Source: Pseudomonadota bacterium (GTDB taxonomy: Bacteria > Pseudomonadota > Gammaproteobacteria > Burkholderiales > Sulfuricellaceae). From it: a stretch of DNA of 5,455 bases. Shown one piece after another: positions 1-5,455 of the stretch (within the stretch, counting starts at the first letter, position 1; every line of letters begins with the position of its first letter). The translations under genes and the position numbers were made by a program. The stretch covers positions 1-5,455 of the forward strand of contig JAJXTJ010000113.1 in assembly GCA_021783895.1 (NCBI GenBank), given 5' to 3'. A model generated the notes under the pieces. It saw only the letters and a program-made list of their open reading frames with translations. It made no database searches and was not told where the DNA came from.

Positions 1-2
1 AA

Positions 3-98
3 CCCCATCTCGACCGGCACCCCGAATATGTAAATCAGATGGGGGTGTCGCCGGACATTCCCACGGGTTGGTTCGCCTCTTTTTCGACGCTCTTCTGA
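3..98 (+). CDS. C-terminal end of an upstream gene, probably outer-membrane beta-barrel (TonB-dependent receptor-like), partial
   Basis: Frame 3 is open from the window edge to a TGA at 96-98 and gives about 31 residues ending in the segment IPTGWFASFSTLF. The terminal Phe, with W, A and F at alternating upstream positions (-9, -7, -5), fits the C-terminal beta-strand signal used by BAM-inserted outer-membrane proteins such as TonB-dependent receptors or porins. The TGA shares its last base pair with the ATG of the next gene (TGATG), which is the strongest evidence that this frame is really translated. The other two frames are weaker: frame 1 stops at 31-33 after ten unremarkable codons, and frame 2 runs into the next gene's own frame. 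The barrel assignment is inferred from one strand only; any protein with an aromatic C-terminus could look similar. Confidence 0.55.
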   Translation, partial: PHLDRHPEYVNQMGVSPDIPTGWFASFSTLF

Positions 99-100
99 TG
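96..100 (+). promoter_or_regulatory. TGATG stop/start overlap (translational coupling)
   Basis: The stop of the upstream partial gene (TGA, 96-98) overlaps the ATG at 98-100. No clear Shine-Dalgarno sequence lies in the preceding 15 bases, so re-initiation by ribosomes finishing the upstream gene is the likely way this start is used. This decides the start at 98 over the in-frame TTG at 68. Confidence 0.6.
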
Positions 101-511
101 CGCGCCCTGCTGCTGATTTTATGCCTGGTTTTCGCGCAGATCATCCGTGCGGAAGGGTTGCTGGTTATTGCTTCGCCCCTTGTACCTGCCGACTCGGTAT
201 CAAGCGAGGAACTGGCCGCCATTTACCTTACCCAGAAAACAGTATGGCCAGGCGGCCTCCCCGTGGTACCGGTTAACCGTGAAGCGGCAAGCCCGGTGCG
301 CGAACACTTTTCTGCGGCCGTATTCGAGCGTTCGCCGCGCGAGCTTGCGGATTACTGGAACCGGCTGCGGTTCCAGGGCAGGCTCCCCCCGCTCGTGCAA
401 ACTTCCGACCTGGCCATGCTGGGCTTCGTGCGTAGCGTGCCGGGCGCAATTGGCTATGTCGAGGGCAGCCAGCCCCCCACGGGCGTCAAGATACTGAAAA
501 AACTCCCATGA
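98..511 (+). CDS. Small exported PstS-like periplasmic solute-binding protein
   Basis: The product is 137 residues from ATG 98. An in-frame TTG at 68 would add ten residues, but they would sit in front of a good signal peptide and inside the upstream gene. Residues 1-18 (MRALLLILCLVFAQIIRA) form a short signal peptide with probable cleavage before Glu19, so the mature protein is periplasmic. The mature part matches the short 'phosphate ABC transporter substrate-binding-like' family (PBP-like, PstS-related): an LAAIYL segment followed by WPGG, a VPVNRE..S.VR..F segment, then DYWNRLRFQG, and PGAIGYVEG near the end. The protein is about half the length of real PstS and no ABC permease or ATPase is next to it, so transport is unlikely. 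Its stop overlaps the start of the sensor kinase, which suggests it presents or senses a ligand for that kinase. The ligand is unknown; phosphate or another oxyanion would be a guess from the family name. Confidence 0.8.
   Translation: MRALLLILCLVFAQIIRAEGLLVIASPLVPADSVSSEELAAIYLTQKTVWPGGLPVVPVNREAASPVREHFSAAVFERSPRELADYWNRLRFQGRLPPLVQTSDLAMLGFVRSVPGAIGYVEGSQPPTGVKILKKLP
508..511 (+). promoter_or_regulatory. ATGA start/stop overlap (translational coupling)
   Basis: The kinase ATG (508-510) overlaps the TGA (509-511) of the binding-protein gene. Only a weak purine stretch (GAAAAAA, around 495-501) precedes it. The overlap supports coupled, roughly stoichiometric synthesis of the periplasmic protein and the sensor kinase. 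Confidence 0.65.
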
Positions 512-2535
512 ACGGGCGCTTCCGCGCAGAGAGCGAGGCGGTCGGAACGGGCCGGACGACTCGGTCCGCACTGCGCGACTGGTTCGGGCGCACCATTGCG
601 CGCAAGCTGCTGCTGGCCTTTTTTTTCGTTTTTCTGCTCACCTACCTGGCAACCGCTCTGGTGGTGCTGAGCGCCGTTCGTACGGCGGTCACCAAGGCCG
701 AACTGGACACCCTGGAGCAACTCGCCCACCTCAAGCTCAACAACCTGGACACCCGCTTCGAGCAATTGGCCAGCGACCTGCGCGCATGGTCCAAACTGGA
801 CGTAATGAACGACCTCGCCTCCGGCGATGTAGACAAACGCGTGGAACGTGCGCTGCAAAGCATGAAAAGCGATTACGCACTAAATGGCGATCTTTACGCT
901 TTCGATGCGAAGGGGCTCCTGCTCGCCAGCACCAAACCGCTGCAAGGCGCCGTCGTGCTGCCGCCTGAGTGGCGGCCTCGCGGCCGACTGAGTTTTATCG
1001 ATAAACATGTCAGTCCGTTCGGTGGTGAAGATGTCGTTGCCTTATCCGCTCCGGTGACCTCGACTTTTTCGTCCGGCTTTCAGCTCGGTACCCTCGTCCT
1101 GGCTTACCCCTGGTCCGAAGTCAGGGACGCCTTGGCCGACGACACCGTATTGCTGCGGCGCCAGACCGCACCCGTACTGCTGGAATCGACGCTACGCATC
1201 GCCGCATCCGCAGGCTTGCTGACCGCACTGGCCGATCGGGCAGGCTGGGTGCAGATCGGCCAGCAGACTTATCTGGCCAACAGTGCCTGGAAAAAAGGCG
1301 GATTGATTAAAGATTGGCAGGTGGTGGTGCTGCGCGAACCCGACGCCCTGTCCCATACCCTGAATTCCGTAGCGCTTCAGCTGGCGGGCCTGTGCCTGAT
1401 TCTGGCTTTCCCCTTGACTCTCGCCACCCGCTGGCTGGCCAGACGTCTGACCACCCCCTTGCGCGACCTGACCGAATTTGTCGCGGGCATCACCGGCACC
1501 GGCGATCTTTCCCGGCGATTGACGCCGAGTTCCCAGGACGAGATCGGCACGCTGGCTTCCGCCTTCAACCACATGGCCGTGCGGCTGGAAAGCGCCGCGG
1601 AAGAAAGGGAGCGCTTCGTGCATGAACTCGAGGTGTTCGCCGAAGAGCTGGAAAACAAGGTGCGCGACCGGACCCAGGAACTGACTGCTTCCAATGCCGA
1701 GCTGACGCAGGCTCTGGATAATCTCAAAGCCGCTCAGAGCCAGCTGATCCACCAGGAAAAAATGGCCTCGCTGGGCCAGTTGGTGGCCGGTGTTGCGCAT
1801 GAGCTGAATAACCCCATCGGCTTCATTTACGCCAACTTCCCCCATCTGGAAGAATATGCGCGCACCCTGCTCACGCTGCTCGACGAGCTGCGCAGCCTGC
1901 CGATGCCGGAAGACGCCCGGCAGCAAATGGAAGCGCGCCTGGCCGGGGCGGACCTGGAATTCCTGCGCGAGGATTTGCTCAAAATCATCCGCAGCGGGCA
2001 GTCCGGCGCCACGCGCGTGAAGGAAATCATTTCCTCCCTGCGCAGCTTTTCCCGCCTGGATGAGGCGGTCTTGAAGGACGCCCGGCTCGAAGACGGACTC
2101 GACGACACCCTGGCGCTTCTGCACCATCACTACAAAAAGCGCATCGCCATCGTCAGGGATTACCACCTGAACGTCCCGGTGTTGTGCCGTCCGGGCCAGC
2201 TCAACCAGGTATTCATGAACATCATCTATAACGCCATCCAGGCCACCCCGGATACCGGGACCATCAGCGTCAACACCCGCCAGGACAATGGCTGGGCTGT
2301 CGTGGCGATTTCCGACAGCGGCAAGGGGATCGCGCCGGATGATCTGAGCCGCATATTCGATCCTTTTTTTACCACCAAGAAAGTGGGGGAAGGCACCGGC
2401 CTGGGTTTGTCCATCTCCTATGGTATCGTCGAGAAACACGGCGGACGCATTGAGGTGGCGAGCGAACCGGGCCACGGCACGACTTTCACGATTTATCTGC
2501 CCCTGTCCCAAGACATGCCGGACACTGCCGCATAA
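508..2535 (+). CDS. Membrane sensor histidine kinase (Cache-like sensor, HAMP, HisKA, HATPase_c)
   Basis: The 675-residue protein senses a signal outside the inner membrane and autophosphorylates on histidine. A basic cytoplasmic N-terminus leads into TM1 (about 34-56). A periplasmic region (about 57-283) follows; its LRAWSKLDVMNDLASGD and DLYAFDAKGLLLAST segments are typical of double-Cache sensors. TM2 is about 286-308, then HAMP (about 308-361, with Pro317 and the DEIG motif 344-347) and a coiled coil (about 362-412). The H-box is HELNNP with phosphoacceptor His431 (codon 1798-1800). The dimerisation region has an extra ~25 residues (about 463-490) before LRSFSR, as is common in this HELNNP subfamily. 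The catalytic domain shows the N-box (around Asn575), G1 DSGKGI (603-608), F-box FDPFFTT (617-623) and G2 GTGLGLS (629-635), so all ATP-binding motifs are intact. It has no receiver domain; the obvious partner is the response regulator 11 bases downstream. The signal is not predictable from sequence. Confidence 0.95.
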   Translation: MNGRFRAESEAVGTGRTTRSALRDWFGRTIARKLLLAFFFVFLLTYLATALVVLSAVRTAVTKAELDTLEQLAHLKLNNLDTRFEQLASDLRAWSKLDVMNDLASGDVDKRVERALQSMKSDYALNGDLYAFDAKGLLLASTKPLQGAVVLPPEWRPRGRLSFIDKHVSPFGGEDVVALSAPVTSTFSSGFQLGTLVLAYPWSEVRDALADDTVLLRRQTAPVLLESTLRIAASAGLLTALADRAGWVQIGQQTYLANSAWKKGGLIKDWQVVVLREPDALSHTLNSVALQLAGLCLILAFPLTLATRWLARRLTTPLRDLTEFVAGITGTGDLSRRLTPSSQDEIGTLASAFNHMAVRLESAAEERERFVHELEVFAEELENKVRDRTQELTASNAELTQALDNLKAAQSQLIHQEKMASLGQLVAGVAHELNNPIGFIYANFPHLEEYARTLLTLLDELRSLPMPEDARQQMEARLAGADLEFLREDLLKIIRSGQSGATRVKEIISSLRSFSRLDEAVLKDARLEDGLDDTLALLHHHYKKRIAIVRDYHLNVPVLCRPGQLNQVFMNIIYNAIQATPDTGTISVNTRQDNGWAVVAISDSGKGIAPDDLSRIFDPFFTTKKVGEGTGLGLSISYGIVEKHGGRIEVASEPGHGTTFTIYLPLSQDMPDTAA

Positions 2536-2538
2536 GGA
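2534..2538 (+). promoter_or_regulatory. Ribosome binding site of the HD-GYP gene
   Basis: AAGGA lies 8 bases before the ATG at 2547 and overlaps the kinase stop codon (TAA 2533-2535). It is the only strong Shine-Dalgarno sequence in the operon segment, so this gene can be translated on its own within the same transcript. It supports the chosen start. Confidence 0.75.
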
Positions 2539-2546
2539 CACAACCC

Positions 2547-3584
2547 ATGGAACCCGTTTCCCCTTTGATCAATCCAGATGCCGCCGCGACTCCATTTACG
2601 CTGCTCTTCGTCGATGACGAACCGGATATCGTCGACAGCCTGCACAGAAGCTTCCGCAAGGGGTACAAGATACTGACTGCGACCTCGGGTCATGAAGCGA
2701 TCGAACTGATCAAGGCGCACTCAGTGGACCTCATCATCTCGGACCAGCGCATGCCGGGCTTGACCGGCGATGCGGTTCTCAAGGCCGCGAAAGAGTTGCA
2801 GCCGAATGCCATCCGCATTCTCCTCACCGGCTATTCCGATCTTGAATCGCTGGTGAAGTGTGTCAACGAAGCGGGAATCTACAAGTACCTGACCAAGCCC
2901 TGGGAGCCGGAAGATCTCAAGCTGACCGTGACCCGCGCACTCGAACACCTCGACCTTGACCGCAGGCTCAAGCTGGCCTCCGAACATCTGAAGGATGCCT
3001 ATCAGGATGCCGTGACCATGCTGTCCTTCGCCTGCGAAGGCAAGGACGAGGACACAGGCTTCCATGTCCAGCGCGTGCAGCATTTTGCCGAGGCGCTGGC
3101 GCGCGAAATGGGCCTGAGCGAAGAGGAATCCCTGCACATGGGAGTGATGAGCATCCTGCACGATGTCGGCAAACTCAATATTCCCGATGCCATCCTGAAG
3201 AAGCCTGCCAGGCTGGACCCGGACGAATGGGCCGTCATGCAGAAACACGCCGAGCATGGGGTACGCATCCTGGGCAGCAATCCCTTCTACGAAGTGGCGC
3301 GCGAAATTGCCGGCGGCCATCACGAGAACTGGGACGGCAGCGGTTATCCCCTGCGCCTGGAAGGCGAAGAGACGCCCCTGTCGGCCCGCGTGGTAAGGGT
3401 CGCGGATGTGTTCGACGCCCTGACCAGCCGCCGCCCCTACAAGGAGCCGTGGCCGGTGGAGGCCGCGCTGGACATATTGCGCGAGCAGTCCGGCAAACTG
3501 TTCGACCCGGTCATCGTGACGGCATTCCTGCGTTTGCACGTAGCCGGGACGATAGACCGCATTTTAGAGGAATATCATGGTTAA
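2547..3584 (+). CDS. Response regulator with HD-GYP domain, predicted c-di-GMP phosphodiesterase (RpfG-like architecture)
   Basis: The 345-residue cytoplasmic protein is the probable phosphoryl acceptor for the upstream kinase. The receiver domain (about 17-135) has the acidic pair Asp23/Asp24, phosphoacceptor Asp66 in SDQRMPG, Thr94 in LLTGY and Lys117 in TKPW, so it should be phosphorylatable. A helical linker (about 136-160) leads into the HD-GYP domain (about 160-345). Visible metal-site residues are His173, His205-Asp206 (LHDVGK), Lys209, His234, His258-His259 and Asp287. The signature HHENWDGSGYP at 258-268 is complete, and VADVFDALTSRRPYK follows. HD-GYP proteins hydrolyse cyclic-di-GMP to pGpG or GMP, which usually promotes motility or lowers biofilm formation. 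One oddity is that the position four residues before His173, often Glu in trinuclear-metal members, is Asp169. The gene ends the operon; the next gene is convergent. Confidence 0.95.
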   Translation: MEPVSPLINPDAAATPFTLLFVDDEPDIVDSLHRSFRKGYKILTATSGHEAIELIKAHSVDLIISDQRMPGLTGDAVLKAAKELQPNAIRILLTGYSDLESLVKCVNEAGIYKYLTKPWEPEDLKLTVTRALEHLDLDRRLKLASEHLKDAYQDAVTMLSFACEGKDEDTGFHVQRVQHFAEALAREMGLSEEESLHMGVMSILHDVGKLNIPDAILKKPARLDPDEWAVMQKHAEHGVRILGSNPFYEVAREIAGGHHENWDGSGYPLRLEGEETPLSARVVRVADVFDALTSRRPYKEPWPVEAALDILREQSGKLFDPVIVTAFLRLHVAGTIDRILEEYHG

Positions 3585-3667
3585 GCCGGGCGGAATTTCT
3601 TCGATCCTTTTGCTCCGGCTGATCATTAGCCAGTTTCATTGACAGAACAACAAAAAGTTGTGCGTTC

Positions 3668-3695
3668 TAACCCGGATATTTCATGAATTCGCGTG
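3668..3695 (+). repeat. Left terminal inverted repeat
   Basis: This 28-base arm pairs with 3804-3833. The outer 17 bases are identical to the reverse complement of the right arm, then follow one mismatch (G versus A), the shared AATT, a 2-base gap and the shared CGCGTG. Confidence 0.8.
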
Positions 3696-3740
3696 ATGAT
3701 CGCGCAGGATTTTGTTTTGTAGGGGGGGGTGTGAGGGAGT

Positions 3741-3771
3741 GTCGTAGTTATTCATACGACCGACTGAATAA
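3741..3771 (+). other. Two overlapping stem-loops in the centre of the element
   Basis: GTCGTA (3741-3746) can pair with TACGAC (3755-3760) around an 8-base loop. Alternatively, TTATTCA (3748-3754) can pair with TGAATAA (3765-3771) around a 10-base loop. The second stem uses the loop of the first and traps its 3' arm, so the two are mutually exclusive. This is seen directly by pairing; whether either forms in DNA or RNA is unknown. Confidence 0.4.
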
Positions 3772-3803
3772 AATTTCCATACGAAACAAAAGACCAGCGA
3801 GGG

Positions 3804-3833
3804 CACGCGTCAATTTATGAAATATCCGGGTTA
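3804..3833 (-). repeat. Right terminal inverted repeat
   Basis: This 30-base arm is the inverted partner of 3668-3695. It carries the perfect ATGAAATATCCGGGTTA (3817-3833) at its outer end and CACGCG at its inner end. Confidence 0.8.
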
Positions 3834-3878
3834 AGTCTAATTAAATCATTGAGGCAGGCTGCCTGCATGCCTGAATAA

Positions 3879-3959
3879 TCAATCGATTAACTGCATGCCG
3901 CATTGCTTGGCAGCGTTGCGATCAAATGTTGTCGTATAGCCGTACCCGGCTTCATTAGC
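3879..3959 (-). pseudogene. C-terminal remnant of a VapC/PIN-domain toxin gene
   Basis: Read on the minus strand from about 3959 to a TGA at 3881-3879, this frame gives NEAGYGYTTTFDRNAAK followed by QCGMQLID. The pattern AGY..T.TFDR.AAK..GM.LI is characteristic of the last strand and helix of PIN-domain VapC ribonucleases, where the Asp of TFD (codon 3923-3921) is usually one of the conserved acidic residues. Only about 26 codons remain, with no start and no ribosome binding site. The upstream part is replaced by the end of the methyltransferase gene, whose stop (3957-3955) falls inside the fragment in another frame. No antitoxin gene is present. The fragment cannot make a functional nuclease. 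The call rests on motif memory over a short stretch, so chance resemblance remains possible. Confidence 0.45.
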
Positions 3960-5455
3960 TACCGTTTTTTGCAATGACAATGCATCCCGCGACGGGTTTT
4001 TTATTTTCCATTCTTAAAGTACATAAAGTGGTTTTTTCAATTGAGAATCCAGTATCCTCGAATAATCGTTTTATATATTCTGTCGAATGCCGATAGCGTC
4101 CGCTTGCTTGAAGGGCATAAGTGCCACCGGGCTCTTCGTGCTCCATACACTCTGCTGAAATAGCAATGATGCCATTTTGTCTAAGCGAACGGGATGAGGA
4201 TTCAACCAGGTCTCGGAGGTCTCCAAAATAAACCAACACGTCTGCAAAAACGATAAGGTCGAATGCCGACACACTTTGTTTCAGAAAATCGTTAATGCCA
4301 CCTTCATGCAGAACGTCGTATAAATTCTTTTCCTCGGCCAGGCGCAGCATTTCCGGCGACAGGTCCACTCCGACAAGAGTTCGCGCCACTGGCCTTAAAT
4401 AAGTGCCACAAAGGCCGGTTCCGCAACCGGCATCAAGCACATCCAGGTCATTGCCAGCCTCCCCGCTTCCAAGACCAAGTTCATTTGCGAGGTGTTTGGG
4501 GGTGCTGTAGTCAAGTTTTTCTAAAGTTGATTCGAATGTTTTGGCAAACCCATTGAATAATTCCCGAGTGTAAATCGTTTCATCTGTCGTAATCCGAGTT
4601 TCTCCGATAATTCCTGAAGTTCCCCGCAAAATTATGGGGTCATCTGGATATATTTCTCTCGCTCTGTAAGCCAGACGCTTCGCCTTCTCACCGTCGACAC
4701 AATTGAGTTCATAGAGCGCCTGACACAAACCGAATTTCGCGCTGTTTAATTTTGGCGCAAGAGCCATTGTTCGTTCGAACTGTGTAATGGCCTCATCCAG
4801 CCGTCCCAGTTTCACGAGGGTATTTCCCAGGTTGTAATATGTCTCGGCGCCATCGGGCTTGATCTTCAGCGCGCGTCGGTAGCTGGCCTCGGCCTCATCC
4901 AGCCGTCCCAGTTTCATGAGGGTAAGCCCCAGGTTGTTATGCGCCTCGGCGTAATCGGGTTTGATCTGTAGCGCGCTTCGATAGCAAGCCTCGGCCTCGT
5001 TTAGTCGGCCAAGGTCATTGAGGGTAAGCCCCAGGTTGTTATGCGCCTCGGCGTAATCGGGCTTGATCTGTAACGTCCGTCGGTAGCTCGCAACTGCGCC
5101 ATCAAGTTGCCCGAGTTCTTGCAGGATAAGGCCCAGGTTGTAATGTGCCTCGGCGTAATCCGGCTTGATCAGCAGCGCGCTTCGGTAGCTGGCCTCGGCC
5201 TCATCTGGCCGTCCCAGGACATAGAGGGTATTGCCAAGTTTGTAATGCGCCTCGGCGTAATCGGGCTTGATCTGTAGCGCGCTTTGGTAGCTGGCCGTGG
5301 CCTCATCCAGCCGGCCCAGGTCATTGAGGGTAAGACCCAGGTTGTAATGTACCTCGACATCGTTCGGCGTCAATGCTTCCGCTTTTCGCATGGCAGCCAA
5401 GGCATCGACATCTCGTCCCATCTGCTTGAGCACTGCACCCAGGGCAGTCCAGCCA
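3955..5455 (-). CDS. TPR repeat protein fused to a class I SAM-dependent methyltransferase, N-terminus outside the window
   Basis: The frame is open through the right edge (last complete codon at 5454). The GTG at 5433-5431 lies inside a TPR repeat and is not a believable start. About 499 residues are present; numbering here counts that GTG as 1. Residues 1-30 complete one TPR, and 31-234 are six exact 34-residue TPRs with the LG(R)L(D/N)EA...Y..AL.IKPD pattern. A transition segment (235-290) leads to a methyltransferase domain with the region RELFNGFAKTFE (290-301), SAM motif I VLDAGCGTG (332-340), acidic Asp357 in VGVDLSP, and FDLIVFADVLVYF (391-403). The C-terminus LRMENKKPVAGCIVIAKN is typical of TPR-methyltransferases. 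It is probably cytoplasmic; TPRs bind a partner and the catalytic half transfers a methyl group to an unknown acceptor. Promoter and any operon partners lie beyond the edge. The catalytic half is more A+T-rich than the TPR half. Confidence 0.9.
   Translation of the reverse strand, partial: GWTALGAVLKQMGRDVDALAAMRKAEALTPNDVEVHYNLGLTLNDLGRLDEATASYQSALQIKPDYAEAHYKLGNTLYVLGRPDEAEASYRSALLIKPDYAEAHYNLGLILQELGQLDGAVASYRRTLQIKPDYAEAHNNLGLTLNDLGRLNEAEACYRSALQIKPDYAEAHNNLGLTLMKLGRLDEAEASYRRALKIKPDGAETYYNLGNTLVKLGRLDEAITQFERTMALAPKLNSAKFGLCQALYELNCVDGEKAKRLAYRAREIYPDDPIILRGTSGIIGETRITTDETIYTRELFNGFAKTFESTLEKLDYSTPKHLANELGLGSGEAGNDLDVLDAGCGTGLCGTYLRPVARTLVGVDLSPEMLRLAEEKNLYDVLHEGGINDFLKQSVSAFDLIVFADVLVYFGDLRDLVESSSRSLRQNGIIAISAECMEHEEPGGTYALQASGRYRHSTEYIKRLFEDTGFSIEKTTLCTLRMENKKPVAGCIVIAKNGS
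4732..5343 (-). repeat. 102-bp tandem repeat array encoding six TPR units
   Basis: Six in-frame units of 102 bases (34 codons) run 5343-5242, 5241-5140, 5139-5038, 5037-4936, 4935-4834 and 4833-4732. The first four end in PDYAEAH followed by Y or N, and the DNA is also strongly conserved, with stretches such as GCCTCGGCGTAATC (plus strand) recurring. The unit nearest 4732 has diverged most. High DNA identity points to recent duplication or gene conversion between units. Confidence 0.85.

Larger units (their letters stand above)
3668..3833. mobile_element. 166-bp MITE-like element with terminal inverted repeats
   Basis: The two ends form a perfect 17-bp inverted repeat (TAACCCGGATATTTCAT at the left end). 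The match continues through AATT and CGCGTG with one substitution and a 2-base gap. A second pair of motifs, TTTTGTTTTGTA (3710-3721) and its inverted partner (3780-3791, 11 of 12 matching), starts and ends equally far from each outer edge: 53 bases separate the inner boundary from the edge on both sides. This symmetric terminal plus subterminal layout is typical of transposase binding sites at insertion-sequence ends. There is no room for a transposase, so it would be a non-autonomous element or an internally deleted IS. A TA flanks ACCCGG on the left and CCGGGT on the right, compatible with a TA target duplication, but those bases may simply belong to the repeat. The IS family was not identified. 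A transcriptional role, such as a shared termination structure, is the main alternative. Confidence 0.65.
3585..3954. other. Convergent intergenic region without an intact gene
   Basis: These 370 bases lie between two genes that point at each other. From 3585 to 3667 no coding signal is visible, only weak dyads without T-tracts. From 3668 to 3833 there is an inverted-repeat-bounded element. From 3834 to 3878 the sequence contains a small GC-rich dyad (GCAGG-CTG-CCTGC, 3854-3866) and one copy of a 9-bp direct repeat CTGCATGCC (3863-3871; second copy 3891-3899). From 3879 to about 3959 the minus strand reads as a PIN-domain tail. No promoter, tRNA or convincing Rho-independent terminator was recognised. 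Confidence 0.7.

Noticed and set aside
1..33. Frame 1 tail ending in TAA at 31-33 as the upstream gene
   Set aside because: Ten uninformative codons and a 64-base gap to the next start, against a longer, more protein-like frame 3 with a start/stop overlap.
68..97. TTG at 68 as start of the PstS-like gene
   Set aside because: It would add ten residues before the signal peptide and overlap the upstream frame by 31 bases; ATG 98 in the TGATG overlap is better.
619..626. Run of eight T in the first membrane segment of the kinase as a programmed frameshift site
   Set aside because: It encodes a normal Phe-rich membrane helix, and the frame is intact on both sides with no alternative product of interest.
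1192..2541. A 449-codon open frame on the minus strand opposite the kinase gene
   Set aside because: It lies wholly opposite a kinase with every expected motif, has no recognisable domain, and its low-complexity Gln/Gly-rich translation is what the complement of GC-rich coding sequence gives.
2721..3539. A 272-codon minus-strand open frame opposite the HD-GYP gene
   Set aside because: It is antisense to a complete REC-HD-GYP protein and shows no family motif; treated as a composition shadow.
3584..3631. Terminator after the HD-GYP gene (AGCCGG 3584-3589 with CCGGCT 3615-3620, or GGCTGA-TCA-TTAGCC 3617-3631)
   Set aside because: The first stem has a 25-base loop, the second is short with a wobble pair, and neither is followed by a T-tract.
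3668..3833. CRISPR or riboswitch interpretation of the repeats
   Set aside because: There is a single inverted pair with no direct repeat-spacer periodicity, and no downstream gene in the orientation a riboswitch would need.
3854..3866. GCAGG-CTG-CCTGC stem as a terminator for the minus-strand gene
   Set aside because: The stem is only 5 bp and no U-run follows on the minus strand; it also lies about 90 bases past the stop.

Overview
The window looks like part of a proteobacterial chromosome, most likely a Betaproteobacterium of the Gallionellales/Rhodocyclales/Sulfuricella sort. This rests on the general style of the proteins (Cache-HAMP histidine kinase, RpfG-like response regulator, TPR-methyltransferase) and the GC-rich codon use of the left half. 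It is an impression, not a phylogenetic result.

Positions 1-3584 (+) hold a tightly packed signalling operon entered near its end. It starts with the last ~31 codons of a gene whose C-terminus resembles an outer-membrane beta-barrel, probably a TonB-dependent receptor (stop at 96-98). Next is a small exported PstS-like solute-binding protein (98-511). Then comes a membrane histidine kinase with a periplasmic Cache-like sensor, HAMP and HisKA/HATPase domains (508-2535). Last is a REC-HD-GYP response regulator, a predicted cyclic-di-GMP phosphodiesterase (2547-3584). The first two junctions are stop/start overlaps (TGATG and ATGA) and the third is an 11-nt gap with a good ribosome binding site. 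The set suggests a pathway from an outer-membrane or periplasmic ligand through a phosphorelay to c-di-GMP degradation. Every component family is known. The specific coupling of barrel, binding protein, kinase and HD-GYP is the system of interest here.

Positions 3585-3954 form a convergent intergenic region with no intact gene. It holds a 166-bp element with near-perfect terminal inverted repeats, matching subterminal motifs and a structured centre. This looks like a MITE or other non-autonomous insertion. Next to it, on the minus strand, is a ~26-codon tail that reads like the C-terminus of a VapC/PIN-domain toxin. The region therefore looks like a site of insertion and gene decay.

Positions 3955-5455 (-) hold a partial gene entering from the right edge. 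It encodes a run of 34-residue TPR repeats, built on a 102-bp DNA tandem array, fused to a class I SAM-dependent methyltransferase. The methyltransferase half is visibly richer in A+T than the TPR half and than the operon on the left.
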